From Amblyornis subalaris (lineage: Eukaryota > Chordata > Aves > Passeriformes > Ptilonorhynchidae), in contig JACAXG010000050.1 of NCBI GenBank assembly GCA_018881555.1, forward strand, positions 310,001-374,000: DNA of 64,000 nt, read 5' to 3'. The first letter of the stretch is position 1, and every line of letters starts with the position of its first letter. This document shows, piece by piece, positions 41,150 to 54,400 of the stretch. A model generated the notes under the pieces. The model saw nothing but the letters and a program-made list of their open reading frames with translations. It was not told the origin of the DNA and searched no databases. Both the position numbers and the translations under genes were made by a program.

Positions 41150-41400
41150 TCACATCACGTGCTAGACTAATTAACTACTCTGAGTCTCTTAATTCTCTCT
41201 AGACCTCAAATCAAGTTTGTAGCTCTTTCCTGAACTTTTCTAATCTTTCAGCATCCCTTTCCAAAGTGTCAGTAGAATCAGACATGCCCCTGCTCCATAG
41301 GAGCCTCACTGTGGTGACAAAGGCCTGTTACGTCCCCATCGCTTCCTGGCAATTCTCAGCTCAAACATCCGAGGACTGAGTTGACCTCTGTGGCTTCAAC
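41150..41400 (-). repeat. Old CR1 LINE fragment, minus strand
   Basis: The plus strand carries the reverse complement of the 3' coding part of an ancient CR1: 'ctctagacctcaaatcaag', then 'gtagctctttcctgaac', 'ttctaatctttcagcatcc', and further on 'cctgctccataggagcctca' and 'gcttcctggcaattc'. The order and spacing match CR1 copies of the older amniote type. Divergence is high and there is no intact frame. The terminal 3' repeat is not seen. Confidence 0.6.
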
Positions 41401-44400
41401 AGTGCAATGGGAGTTTGCATGCAAATTATTTGGCTCCTAGATGTCTGACTTTTTATTTAGATATGCCAAAAGGCATTTCTNTCTGATAAACCTGTGTCAT
41501 TACTTTGTCCTTAGCAACATATAGCAATTTACCAGTTTATCTGTTAATTTACTATTTTTTCTGATAAGGACATTTTATATTTTCTCCAGATCATGCTTAG
41601 GGTTACTGAAAAGCACAAGGAGCTCCAAAAATATATATGCATTAAAGGATTATACAATTTGAACATAATATGGCAATTTTTAGGTTGNACAATGAAGACT
41701 GTCAGCTTGCTTACTTTGTGAAACAAAATAACATAAATGACNAAACTGTTTGAAGACGTTTAAACTTGATATGATACACTGTTACTAAGCAAATTTCTAG
41801 TTTTAATTGAAAGANGAATCTAGTTTGTTTGGCAAGAATAAATTCCCCACTCAGGATGATGGGAATTTGCATGAACCATTCTTCCACCCTTTGGGTTACC
41901 CCGAGGAACATTCCCATGCAGCACATATACAGCTCAGGCTGTACACCATGTCACACGGTCAAGGTTAAATCCTGACTAGTCTTCTTTACTTCTAAATTTA
42001 TATAATTTTTCTGCAAATCTTTCTTCACCAGTGAGCCTGAAATGTTTAAACACTTTCAATTCCCTTCCTGTGCCTGATTTTATTTGTGCTGTTTATTTCA
42101 CTACTGTATTTAAACTTCCTGTACCCTTAAAAAGAGGTATCCTGCAAACTTAATCAGGAAACCTAATCCCTGCACAAACAGCAAATGCAGAGCTCACAGC
42201 AGACCCCACTTTGCAGTGGGTTTGACTCACTTTTTCAGTCCTAAATGCATTAAATGCTCACTCCAAAATGATGACTTGAATGGAGGAAAAGCCATTATTT
42301 GAAATTGGTTTAGTCTGAAAGCGTACCTGCAAATTTGTTTNATTTCTGTTCAAAAGACCTAGTGCCTAAAAGCAGTCAGTTAAATATCAGATGCCTAGCA
42401 GGAGTGGGGATTTGTTGTCCTTTTGGAAGGGCAGTGTACTAAAAGTGCCAGAAAGCATATCTGGGTCTGGGCTGTGTCCCAGCTGCCACTTCAGTCCTTC
42501 CTCCTTCCTTCTTTCTCAGGTCTCACTGCAGAAGCTGGAGGCAGGGAGTCAGAGATATCTCAGTACGATTTCAGTATTCATCTGGGGCTNGTTGAACAGG
42601 ACGTTTGGAAAGAAGACTACTTTCTCCTTGTAAATGGAACATGAATTTTANGTGCAAATCTCAGAGAGAAATTGATGAGTGGAATCCACAATGCCACTTC
42701 CAAAGTCNTTTTGTGGAATACAGTTGTGCTATCAGACCATTTAAGAGGGTACCTTGACTGCTAATTTCAACACACTTTACCTATAAAATTTATGCATTTG
42801 AAAAATACATGTGACAGATTTTCTGTAGATTTATTAATATAATTATGATGAGCAAATCAAATGAAAAAGACTTCCAGGGAGGGTAAATTCACTTAACAAT
42901 ATGGAGAAAAGGTGATTTATACTTNAATAAAACTCTGCTAAGGATGAGCATACATGAACCCANATTTTTTCNTATTTTGGGAGAAAGTTTCCTCTGATTC
43001 AGATTTCTTTGAGTTTTTGTTTTTCCTTCACAGAATAGCACAGTGATAAAAAAAATTACAAGAGCAGTTTTTAAGACTGTCAGGGTGACAGGTTTCCTGC
43101 ATCAATATAGTGACATGATGCATTCCTGGCTGAGAAATAGGCACTCTCAATCACACTTTAGAGGTTTTCATGAGAGGGAAAGTACAATCACTGTATCCAA
43201 TACAATAAAAGTTAAATTACATCCCAGTGTCAGTTAACTAAGATTGTATACACTGAGGAAGCAGCTGAATGCTCTGTCAGGGCAAATAGATTATTTTCCT
43301 ATATTCAGAAAGCATAACTGGAGGAACAACATGCTCAAACATTACTCTGCACAGACACAAAAACCAAAGTTCAGGAGAATTCTTTCCAATACAGAAATGT
43401 TATCCCTTCTTGATTCCTACCAAATCAGGGGATTTCTTCTCAGGTAGACTGGAAAAAAATTCTTGCAATCATCTGAAAATTTCCCAGGCTAGGGACACAG
43501 GTTCCTGTCCTAAGTCTTATTAGAAACATAAGTCATCATTTCCTTTGACCTTAATNAAAGCAGTGTAGTTAAATCCAGGGTAATCATTTTATGAGACAGA
43601 GCTACATCTCTCCAGAATACTCGCACAATAATCAACTGAAGCAAATTTTCAGTAATGTCGGAGCAGCAGAAGCAGATCTGCAGAACACACCAAAGCCATA
43701 GTAGATAGGCTGGTACGCTTAGTGGTCACAAGTCCATCTAACTAACCAGCTCAATTACTTCCATTGAAGATATCTGAAAGAGAGAAAAACCGCTTGAGTT
43801 TAGAAAATATTCTTACATCTCTTACTCTAAGTGCTGTTTGACTAATAATGTATCAATATAATNTAACAAATATGAACTTAGTCCTACAACTGTTCCCAGG
43901 AAAGTGTTCCTTATTTACTCAGCTGTGAGAATAAATTCCCTCGATAATTGGTACAAATGTATGGTTATGCTAACGACATCTCTTGAGGATGANCTACAAA
44001 ATGAAGTTTACTTGGGAATATTTCCAGCAACATCTATAACTGCAGATTTCCGAAAACATTTTCTTTGAACAATGCACACTACTTCCTCTGATCATCATTC
44101 TTGTGTGTAATTATCTTTTAACAGTCCCTTTAGAAAGCTGATAGGTCTAATCAGAGCTTGCATAATTTCTGTTTAACATTTAGGAAAGTTAGCAAGTCTT
44201 CATCAAAGGAAAACCTCTCTGGCAAATAGTACACCTCAGCTCATTACTGAAAGATATATATGAATGTATCACTAAGAGTTTTCCTTTTCTGGTAAAATTC
44301 AAGTTTTGTTAAATCAAACTAAATTTGACTATGGGAAGTCTGGAGATTTATAACTTTTTTAAAGACATATTAATATTCGTAAGCATGAAATATACAGGAA

Positions 44401-45569
44401 CCAGCATTCCTGCCAGCAGACAGATACAATCTACTGTCTAATCAGCAAGAACATTGGTTAAAACAGTCTTTGCTTAATGGCTCCATCTTAGTGCTCTTCA
44501 ACTACTGCAGTTCCAGAGGCAGTCTTGGACAGGGACAGTCACAGACCTATACACTTCTACCAAAATGCAGCCTGGAGCTTGAGNTGGTGTAGTGGCAGCC
44601 TTCTGGTCCTGTCAATGTTTGCAAGATTTACTGAATTATAGACTTCCTCTTTTGCTTATTGTTACAAAAATTACTTGTTAGAAATGCTTTAACTGCATTC
44701 AACTACCTCTAATTTTATAGAGACATATGTGCATTTTATGGATACATGCAAAGCCTGCACCCTTCTTGGCCCATGTCTATATAGCTTTCACTACCANGAT
44801 TTTTTCTACTATGAGGTATTAATGCAGTTTGGCTAAATTTCTCTCCTGAATTTTGTCGTGCATAAAGAGATAACCTAGCCCACTAGTATATGTGAATAGA
44901 GATTATTTTACTATTTGCACCTACTTTAATTGTATCAAAATGCTCTTCAGACAAATATGCAGATAGATATTTACTTAANGTAGTTCCAGCATCTTCAACA
45001 AACAAGCCTGAAATATTTTCAAGGCATTTTGATGGGTAAAAGTATAAGCAAGCAAATGTTGTTTGTGCAGTAGTGGGTGAGAGNTGGTNTCATGTACATT
45101 CTCTTTTTTTTTNAAATTAAATTTAATTTGAAATGCTATCTGTATAGACAATTTTATTGCAGACTAGATTGTTAAGGCATTGTNGAAAACCAGACCGAAC
45201 AGAGTTAAGAAGCAAGGTACAGTACTATTCAGCTTGTTGCAGTGTGGTCGGGGCCTTGAGCATTTTCTTGTTCATATAATCTTTAACCTACAGAATATCT
45301 TCAAGTTATAGCTAAATACACTTCTTTCAAATGACAATGCATGTGATTCTAGCAAGAATTAGAACACAGAAGACATATTTTTCCATAAATACAGTAAAAA
45401 AAAGATGGCTTTGCAGTTAAGATACAGTAGTGAAATTCCCAAACCCCAGGATGTATCCTCCTTTCTGTTGCATTTCACTCCATTACTTACGTTAATGTAA
45501 AGGCTACTATCAAAACAGTACCATCTNAAAGTTATTGTTTTCAGGGAGAAAATAACTGCATGATAAGAA
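41401..45569. other. Non-coding stretch, rich in unresolved bases
   Basis: No gene or repeat can be supported. More than twenty isolated N bases occur between 41481 and 45527, far more than in the first 41 kb, so frames in this stretch are unreliable. None of them resembles a known protein. Confidence 0.65.
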
Positions 45570-45955
45570 GCATAGAATAACGGTGTTGGAAGGGATCTCA
45601 TGGATCATCAAGTCCAAACTTTCTCACCAAAAACATGATCTAGACAAGGTGGCCCAGCATCCTGTCTTACTGAATCTTAGAAACGTCCAATGCTGTGGAA
45701 TGCACATCTTTGCTGTTCCCACCTCTGAAATGCAGTGGTAAGCCTTTTATCAAGACTGGGAAAATACAGTTTTCTCAGACTTTTCTCAAATGACAGATTT
45801 TCCAGTCCTTTGGTTGTCCTTGCGACCCTTCTCTGGACCCTAATAAATTCTCTAAAACTAATACTTATCTCTACAGTAGTGCTCATTGTGAGTTCACAGG
45901 AAGTTACTCAATATCTCTGTCTGTTCCTTGCAGTGTAAAATAAGCATAAAACCTG
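45570..45955 (-). repeat. CR1 LINE fragment with 3' end, minus strand
   Basis: Opens with 'catagaataacggtgttgga' and 'agggatctcatggatcatca', the reverse complement of the CR1 3' end, followed by 'agtccaaactttctcacca'. Further in are 'gacccttctctggaccctaa' and 'acagtagtgctcattgtgag', which correspond to the CR1 ORF2 end in reverse complement. The element is 5'-truncated, as most CR1 copies are, and diverged. No frame survives. Confidence 0.8.
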
Positions 45956-46735
45956 TTGAACCACCTCACAGGTGGTTTTGAGACAAATATACAGATACCT
46001 GGAAAGAAGACGCTCCAAAAACAAAAATTCAGATAAGCTATCCCCAGTCTAAAACACTGTCTAGATGTNGTGCATGCCTCTTCCTGACTCATCAGAAAAA
46101 TTAGATTTCACTCATCATACCTTTGACATTGGACTTGTGCCACCACCTTAGCTGTGGCTTTCTGGATTTGTTTCTTTACCCTTCTCACTGCTGCTATTTC
46201 TTTTCAGGCATCAGACATTACGTACATCATGTAACTACTTAAAGCTACCAACNGATCATTTTTAAATATATTTTTTCAAAAGATTCCTAAAACTTATTTA
46301 GAAGAAGAGCAATAAAATTCGAGTTTTTATATTCTTTCTATGTCTTCTATGTCAAACATATACAAAATATTGGGAAAGCATTGGTTTTCTGGGTGGGTCA
46401 TTTTAAAATAGGATCTTAAAATAGAATGCAATCTAGAGATTATTCACTAATGAAATTCTAGCTAGAATTTCTTTTTTATTTATAAAATTGTTACCTCTCA
46501 GATAATTCAGAATAATTTAAATAAAACTTCCTTAGGAATGCCACGTATATATTTGTACATCAAAAACTGCTAATCAAAATAGGATTAACAAAAACTCCTT
46601 ATAAGAGATAAGTAGATCAGCCAAGTGAGATTTGAATCACTAAAGATGCAAAAAAGAGATGTTCATCATGAGATATATAGCTCATACTCAAAAGAGAAGT
46701 GACTTCAAGGCTTTCATTACAATGCCTTGGGTAGC
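45956..46735. other. Non-coding single-copy stretch
   Basis: Nothing recognisable. The stretch is AT-rich and carries no open frame with a domain. Confidence 0.65.
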
Positions 46736-46936
46736 TAAATTTGCTTATAAGGAATTGATGGGTTCCTGCCTGAAACAAAGTGGTCAGCCTGGGCTGATNG
46801 ATTCCTTTACAGTCCCAGACCAGAAAATCCTGCTTCTTGCTTCCTATTCTCTTTTTCCTCGGAAAAAAAAAGTCATGGTACAGAAGAAGTAAGGAGCTAG
46901 CTTCTTAATTTAGCACCAACTTAGCAATTTTTAGAG
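46736..46936 (+). repeat. Unclassified repeat, isolated copy (unit B)
   Basis: Begins 'taaatttgcttataaggaat' and contains 'cctgcctgaaacaa', 'gtggtcagcc', 'ggtacagaagaagtaa' and 'ctagcttcttaatttagcac', ending 'tttttagag'. The same words in the same order occur at 50831-51264, where about 230 extra bases sit between 'acagtc' and 'cctgct'. This copy therefore either lost that middle part or represents the state before it was inserted. It does not resemble CR1 or the LTR families of this window. Confidence 0.8.
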
Positions 46937-49178
46937 GCTTTACTACATTTGGAAGGATATCAAATAGCGATGGGTTGAAACTAATATTTTTTTCTCTTGT
47001 GATCAAATGGTCAGACTGGGTGGTGAATCAATCCTGGATAGTGGTCTGGATTTCCCCATGCCACTGTCCTGGCTCCTGTACTTCAGAGAAGTCCCTAAGA
47101 CTGGGAAAATTTCCCTATATGCCCTATTAAGTGCAGTGTTGGTAAAATAAAATTGTGGCACTGTTACACTGTAACTTCAAATACGGTCTGTATCCGTGTG
47201 ATGTGCTTGTGAGCATGTGTGTCTGTGTGTGCATCCGTGAAGAGGAAAACCTGTAGGTAGCTGTTCTGTGCTGCACAGCACGATCTGCAGCGAACATTAT
47301 CTGTTCAGCTGTGTCTGTACAACAGACACTCTGTCTGAGCAAAGACACTCTCTGAGCATGAATTAAGTTACCCTCAGTAAGAAAAGCAATTTATTGATCC
47401 AGTCCCTGATAGATATCCTTTTGACTCAATTTTTACCTACTGTTAGCAAACCACAGAGCTTTAAAGGAAAAATCCAATAACTGCTGTTCCTCTTGGGTAC
47501 TGTGTATCTGGAAGACCTGGAGCTTTAAAAGCATATGAACTTGTGAGAGGAGTCCTATTCTGCACCGGGGGGGAAAAAAAATGGCAAAAAAGTAACAGAG
47601 AGAAAGTGGTACCTTCCTTCTTTGGGAAGATCAGGATTTAAATCCTTGCTTTTTCTGAACCAAATCTGAGAGAAAATTTTAAACAGCATCCCACTTCTTC
47701 ACCATCAGGCTATAAGCAATTTACTTTCCTACACTTCAAAGAAAAAAAGGACCTATGTCAATCTCTCGACAAAACAAAAAAGAAGCTGAAATCTTATAAA
47801 TACTTCCAGCTTTAAGATGTATAACTACTATTGGCATTTTCCTTTGGAAGAAGTATTCTTCAAAAGAAGAACATAGTCTTCAAACGAACAATGCCTTGAC
47901 TTATGATGACAACCTGTTTATGAAGTTTTTGTTACACCAGGAAGATTTCTGCTTTTCTGTTTGCTTTAAAGTGAAGCTAATCACTTTTGAAAGCTTTTGT
48001 GTCATCCTAATGAGGTGTATTAGCCAGGGGTTGGGAGGAGAGCCTCCCTTTTTCCTTTTTTCTCCTCTGCCCCATGTCTAGGTGCTTTTTTTTTTCTAGC
48101 ATTGCTTAAGAAAAAAAAAAATTTCTGTTCTTTCTTCATTCAGAAGAGTGATTAGTGCTTCTAATCTTTGCCTAATACGTGTGACAGGTTGGACTTGGGC
48201 CCTTGTTCTGCAATTGTGTCTGGCAGCATGCATGCCCTTCTGCAGGGACTGGCTTTGGCGTGCCGCTGCCAGCGTGCTGCCGTTCACGGCACCTGCTGTA
48301 GTACTGGTGAGTAACCATTTGGCCTCTCTCCACGCAGCTTGCTTTGCTTTCCTGCCAGTAAAACAAACAATACCAACCTTCTTTTTCCTCTTCTTTATTT
48401 CTTTCTTGTGTCATTGCTTCTTTAGTAATATCAGGTGAGTGAAATTGGCAACAGTCCCTGCACAAATGCCAAAATACTAATTGCTTGCTGAGACAGGACA
48501 GTTTAGTGTTCAAACTCCCAGGACTCATTGCTCTAACACAAAATATTAGGACTTCTGTTAAGACAAATACAGCATATCAACAAAAAAGAAGAGTTGTTAA
48601 TGATAAATGGTTCCAAGTGTCCATTGTATAAACAGACATATGTAGGGGTTTTTGACCTCAAATACTCAGATGCACTCAATATTGACAAAGAATTACATTC
48701 TTCCACAATAGCAGTAATATAAGGAAGTTTATTTTGTCATGCTCAGATTTCATAAAATAACATCTTCAAGTATAACTTCCCTATCCTCAGTAAAACAAGC
48801 AAGCTTTTGTGTATTCCATCAGTAACACAGAATGCAGATTCTAAGGAACATATTAAATATACTGGGAGAATAAATGATTCCAAGATTTTAATATCATTTA
48901 ATACAGTATACAGCAGAAACTAGAAGGCAGCATTTGCTATAATTTCTTCAGCAAAGTTGTAGTTGCCAGAGGAGACACTTAGTATGAAAATCGTACCATA
49001 GACTTTGATGAATGGTGAANATAAATTATGTGAATTAACAAAAACCTGGGATCAGAGTATATTTGATGGATTCAGAACATGAGTTGAAGTTAAAGAATGA
49101 CACATAGACAAAGATTTCATACTATCAGGAAATGAAAAGCCCATATTTAAAGGAAGAGACAGATAGGTAGGAAATTTA
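46937..49178. other. Non-coding single-copy stretch
   Basis: No gene is supported. A patch at 48170-48330 is richer in GC and CpG and is open on both strands, without recognisable domains. Short TG-rich words occur at about 47205-47235. Confidence 0.6.
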
Positions 49179-49250
49179 TTCCCAGTTCTGCACTTGACTT
49201 GCAACATGATCTTGACATTTCTGACATCTCTTGATGTCTCTGTCAGGCTT
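49179..49250 (+). repeat. Possible MIR-like SINE core
   Basis: The words 'ttcccagttctgcacttgac' and 'gatcttgacatttct' follow the order of the central region of the ancient amniote SINE MIR (CCAGCTCTGCCACTGACTTG, then GACCTTGGGCAAGTCAC). Only about 70 bases align by eye, so this is tentative. Copies of this age are sparse in bird genomes. Confidence 0.35.
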
Positions 49251-50640
49251 GGCATAATGGTCTAGTAGTGTTTTCTTGCAGAAAACACCTATTAAAAAAA
49301 ATGCTTTCCACTGATCTTTTTTGTTTGTTTGTTTATTTTCATTGGAAACAAAAAAACACTGAACTTCCAAACATGTCAAGTAAAAAATACTGAAAACTTA
49401 AAAGAAAAAGTTAAAAGTTCCATATAGAATTCTTCCTTTGCATTTCCCATCAAGGATTTTCAAGAATGAAAGCACTTTCTGAAAAAGAAAGTGTTTGTAA
49501 GGAAACACATCTTCCCATTAAAATGAAGTTTTACTAGAAAAACAGAGCAACTTTGGCCAACCAATGTCAGTACGTGCTTACTCATCTATATATTGTGAAA
49601 CTAGAGTTTTCAGTGCTGGAAAGGATGTGGCTTTCAGCAGACCAGGTGGACTGAGATACACAGAGCTAGCAGTTTCGAAGCATGTGACATGCTCCCTGCT
49701 GAGGGTACCTCCATCTCCCCGCAGTCTCTGATCAGCAGCATGGCCCACCCTCGGATGCATCCATGACAAACCTCCTAAGAATACACAGCTGTAAAACAGT
49801 TTTCTCTTAGCAACAACTCAACACGATTCCTTCAATGATATTCATTTATTTTAATCACTTTGCTTTTAATTAGTCCCAATCATTGTTCACTGCTTTCTCA
49901 TGCAGTCTCTTGTATACACTGGCAGGGAGTGACATGAGNGTCCGCTCAGCTGACAAGATGGAATTATTTCTGGATTCGTTCAAACTGTANCACATATAAT
50001 GACACACATCCGATAGGGATGTGATGAACACTCCACAGTATCCAGAGAGTTAATTGACACAGCTTGGAACAAAATGCATCCAGGACATAGCAGGTCTCCN
50101 GAGCCTGAGATGGAGTCCTTTACCATAAAGAACATAAAACTGGCTACGATGTCATAGTCATAGGATAGTAAGGAGGAAATGCTGAAAGCTGGTGAACAAA
50201 ACACAAAGTTCATGGGATCTCCAAAGAGTTCTATGAAATGCCTTCCTTACTCTCTCATTTCCTGATGAAGCCAACGAAATATGACTAACTTCTCAGTTTC
50301 ATCACACATTTGTTTCTGCTTCAAAGCTAATTCCTTGGGTTTTTTACTTTCCAGCTTCTGGAGATTCACATGGCAATGAGTTAGTTTTGTTTTACTAACG
50401 CAGGATTGTTTTTCAGTGCTAACTGTTCACACATCCCTTCTGAAGATGTCTGTAGTTTTCAGCCAGATTGGCTTTGACTGAGCCAAAATTGAGGTTCCCC
50501 TAATATTTTCCTGGCTTCACTGAGACTGAAGTGAGTTCTTNAGAAAGACCAGAGATGGAATGTTTGCTGCTTGCACTCTGCCTTTACATCCTTGGTACAT
50601 AAATAAAGCCTGAACAGTAACTTATAACACCTTTAAAATA
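49251..50640. other. Non-coding stretch, possible diverged repeat at its end
   Basis: No gene is supported. The last 60 bases (about 50580-50640, 'ggtacataaataaagcctga') weakly resemble the end of unit B at 51201-51264, which may mean the local duplication started further left than its clear boundary at 50641. Confidence 0.5.
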
Positions 50641-50819
50641 CTCTGCTTGTTATCTTATTGTACTGATTATTGTTTCTGGTGAATCCAGCCTAAATAAACT
50701 CTCATGTCATGGCCAGAGCTGGGCCATTTACATCTTACTCATGCAGAAAAAAATCCTAGGTGACTGCGAGCTTGTCTCCTTTCTGACTTGTGTAGTCATG
50801 TACAGGTAAGTGGATATGA
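50641..50819 (+). repeat. Unclassified repeat, unit A copy 1
   Basis: A 179-base block that recurs in direct orientation at 51266-51443. Shared words include 'tttctggtgaatccag', 'atcatggcca' (here 'gtcatggcca'), 'gactgcgagcttgt', 'cttgtgtagtcatgt' and 'aagtggatatga'. The two copies have many mismatches by eye, so the duplication is not recent. No coding frame. Confidence 0.85.
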
Positions 50820-50830
50820 TGAGGGATAAT

Positions 50831-51264
50831 TAAATTTGCTTATAAGGAATTGATTGGTGCCTGCCTGAAACAAGGTGGTCAGCCCTGGGCTCGTAGGCTC
50901 ACTTACAGTCACCTACTTAATTTTTCTGAATATATGGCTTAATCACCNAGTCAAGAGAGTGATTCTAGGTCTAAGACAAGTGACTGCCTAGTTTTGTGCC
51001 NTGGCTGTCTGGCTTGAACTATAGCTTTTGCAATGATAGCTTTTGAACTGCAGTTCAGCAACACAGATTAAGCAGTGTAAACTGTCATGACCAAGCATCA
51101 TCCAGAGCTTCCCAGCCGTAGTTCCCAGGCCTCACAGTTCCCCAAAAAACCCCTGCTTTTTGTTTCCTATTCCTGTTTTCCTTAAATCAAAAAACTAATG
51201 GTACAGAAGAAGTAAAGACCTAGCTTCTTAATTTAGCACTGTATTACTCAGCAGTTTTTAGAGT
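50831..51264 (+). repeat. Unclassified repeat, unit B copy between two A units
   Basis: Longer version of the unit at 46736-46936, lying between the two A units so that the order is A-B-A. The outer parts match the isolated copy; the middle (about 50915-51135) is absent there. The middle holds an internal short duplication ('atagcttttgcaatg' then 'atagcttttgaactg'). An A-B-A arrangement can come from tandem duplication of an A+B unit, or from a small element with terminal direct repeats. Confidence 0.8.
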
Positions 51265-51265
51265 C

Positions 51266-51443
51266 ATCTGCTCGTTATGTCATTGTGCTCATTATTGCTT
51301 CTGGTGAATCCAGGCTAAACAAACTCTTATATCATGGCCACAGCTGTGCAGTTACACCTTTCTCGTGCAGAAAAACATCCTAGATGACTGCGAGCTTGTT
51401 TCCTGTCTGTCTTGTGTAGTCATGTTTAGGCAAGTGGATATGA
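51266..51443 (+). repeat. Unclassified repeat, unit A copy 2
   Basis: Direct repeat of 50641-50819, 625 bases downstream. It directly abuts unit B, ends with 'caagtggatatga', and is followed by unrelated sequence ('attgttgcttttctg'), whereas copy 1 is followed by unit B. The duplication boundary on the right is therefore sharp. Confidence 0.85.
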
Positions 51444-54400
51444 ATTGTTGCTTTTCTGATTTAATATTTTGCACTTACTTTGGGGAAGACATGAATCTAA
51501 GAAACCAGAAAGCACTAAAGAATGATTAAATCACTGGAGAATAGAACAAATCTTTAACAGCTCTACNTAATCTATGTAAATTACCTAATGTAGAGCAATT
51601 ACATTTATTAGAAATAGCACAGGTCTGTGCTGATAGCTTTTTTAATATTTTTTCTTTATTTTCCATCAAAGGTTACCTTTGATTGCTGCAAAAAAAAATG
51701 AATCGTGTTCTCTAAGAAAATATTTATTATAAAGATGACTAGTCTTTTAGNTCCACTTTTTCTGACTTAAGTCATTATTTAGATAATAGAAAAAGTAGAC
51801 TTTTTAGGCAAAGGCATTATTTAGAAGAGAAAATGGACTTACATATATGCAATTGTATGCTCAATTTTTTTGAACATATAAGAATTTTTCAGCATGAGTC
51901 AAGCTCTGAAATAGATGATACTGAGTTTTGAAAAGTGGTTGCTCATAATGCTTGTTAACTTGTTTCGGGTACGCATGTAANGGCTGTCCAAGAATCTCAA
52001 ATGCTGCCATGACATCTCTGAACTTCTTTGGCTGCTTCCTAACCAATAAATGTGCTCCAGAACTGTGTCTCTGGCCCATGCCCAGCACCAACAGGACTGA
52101 GTGATAACATGTGAATTCCTGGCCACACCAACTCTTGTGCTTGTAACAATTCCTTGGTATATACCGATATGAAAAATTATAGCATTTTTCAAGGCCAGAC
52201 TCAAGGGGGTTTTGAGGCTTGTTGTTGGGGTTTTTTTCTACATCTCTATCTATCCATCCATCCATTTTTGGTATACTATAAAATTAAGAAATTGAGGGCA
52301 AGCACTACTGAAGACCTATCTGAGCTTTTATGTCTTCTTTGAGAGCACAGCTTAATCCTAAGATTCAGTCTATCACTACCGATACTTGTCTTTACTTTCA
52401 TTAAGAGACAGTAAAGCAGCATTTCTGAAAAAAGAGTAAAGAATACCCTTTGCCCCATATTAGACACTCTTTGAGTCATTTTAAAATGCTTAGCTCATGT
52501 AAAATTGCTTTTACTGAGATCTGGGATACAAGACAGGAGCAAAACTCAAGAATATTTTCCCAATAAACTCAAAGAAATATCTGCTTTTATAATGTGATGG
52601 GTAGTGCTGAACATCAGCTGGATACATGGTAAAATTATTATATGACTTAAAAATATAATATAGTAAATAAAGAACAGCATAACAACAAAAGACGTGATAT
52701 AGGCAATTCACTCAGTTTATGAGTATGCAAACCACAGATGAGAAGAAAAACACATGTAACAAACTTTTATATTTAAAATTAGAAAAATTCTCAAAAAAAA
52801 GTATTNAAAAATGCTACAAATCTGTGAAGGAATAAAACCTTTACCTAACTTAGAGATTATCTAATTTAGAGACTAAATTAGCCTCTTAAAGGTTTGAGGG
52901 CAAGCACAGATGGAAAATCTCAGTTTGAACATAGCTTCAAGATCTGAGAGACACCATGTTGGAATAAATATTTAGTTGCTATTAAGATAAAATTAATCTT
53001 TTTAGAGTAGATAAATCTCTAATATAAAAAAATAGCCGTATGTATATAAAGATAAGAACCCTAAACCACNTTTGTGGTTTCTATCCTGGTTTACTTCTTG
53101 CTTCTGAAACATTTCCGGTTTGACAGTTCCCTACCACGTTCCCTATCCTGTTACCATAACAAAAATGAAATCAAATGCTACTTATTATGGTTTCTCACAT
53201 TTCCTAAGCTTTTACTGGTTTTATATTCTCACTGAAGGATATTTTATACTATTTTTACATAATCTTATACCTTTTAACACCTATAGATTGACTAAATGAA
53301 TGAACATTAAATAAAAGGGTAGTAGCAGAAGCATAGCAGGAATAAATGCCACAAGTGCAGCCTGCTCTGAACATCTGCTCAGGAAACTGTACATTAAGAG
53401 AGTTGATACAAAAATGCTGTCTTTCATGGGCTCATCGTTTTGTACTTGCTTCCTTTATATTTCCAGTGGTATTTGCACCTTGATCTCTGGCAGGCTTACA
53501 GTTCTTCAGAACTACTTTCACAGGCCTATGGAACTACACAGTGTGTAATCTACAGCATTAATCTACTGCTCTCAAATCGTATTTATTTGTGTGTGTTTGT
53601 GTGGTATAAGTTGTACTGACAGANGTTCTCTAGATGTCCTTCAAAGTCGGAGGTTTTCCAGTCATTCTTCACTCAAGTGAATACTCAATATTCTTGCTGT
53701 GCCAAAAGATAACAGAGNGTATTACACTAAATCATTATGTTTACATTTACAATTAAGGCCGTAATATTACAATGGCACAACTAAAGGCTAAAAGGTATAG
53801 AGTTCCTGAAAAAAAATATTTCTACAGACCGTAAAATTTCATTACTCCTGCTACTGCCTCAGGATCCAGTACTNGCCTTCCTGAGAGCTTTCGAAAAGGC
53901 TTCTGAAAAGGTCTATATTTCCTTTTTATAAGAATTCTGAACACAATAAAGAAGGAAGTTAATCAGAGCAATTAATCTGATAACTCCATGTTTTGTCTTT
54001 GTCTATTAACATTCCATATCTAGGAGTCCCTGTCTACTAATATGTAAACTTGGAGTAGTTCCTTTCCTACCTTTTAACTGACCATGATCTCCATGAACAT
54101 ATGCATGCTTATCAGTATAAATATGTACATTTTAGGCCTTGGCTTCACAAACAATGAAACCAAATATTTACAAAATATACACAATAGACTCCTACATTTG
54201 CAAGTGTGATTCATGTTTAACACTAGTGTGTAATAAATCTATGTCTGTGTTGGCATAACCATTTGCACTTTTAAAAATTCTCAGGATTAAAAAAAAAGNA
54301 AATTGCCAATCTTCTCTGTCAGATGTGTTACCCTTAATAAAAATAATCTCTAGAAAAAGTTCTGCACCAAACTTTGAGAACAGGTCGCCATGAACAAAAA

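Noticed and set aside
45889..45955. MIR-like words (aagttactcaatatctctgt, tgtaaaataag)
   Set aside because: They follow directly on a CR1 copy and are explained better as its continuing ORF2 sequence in reverse complement.
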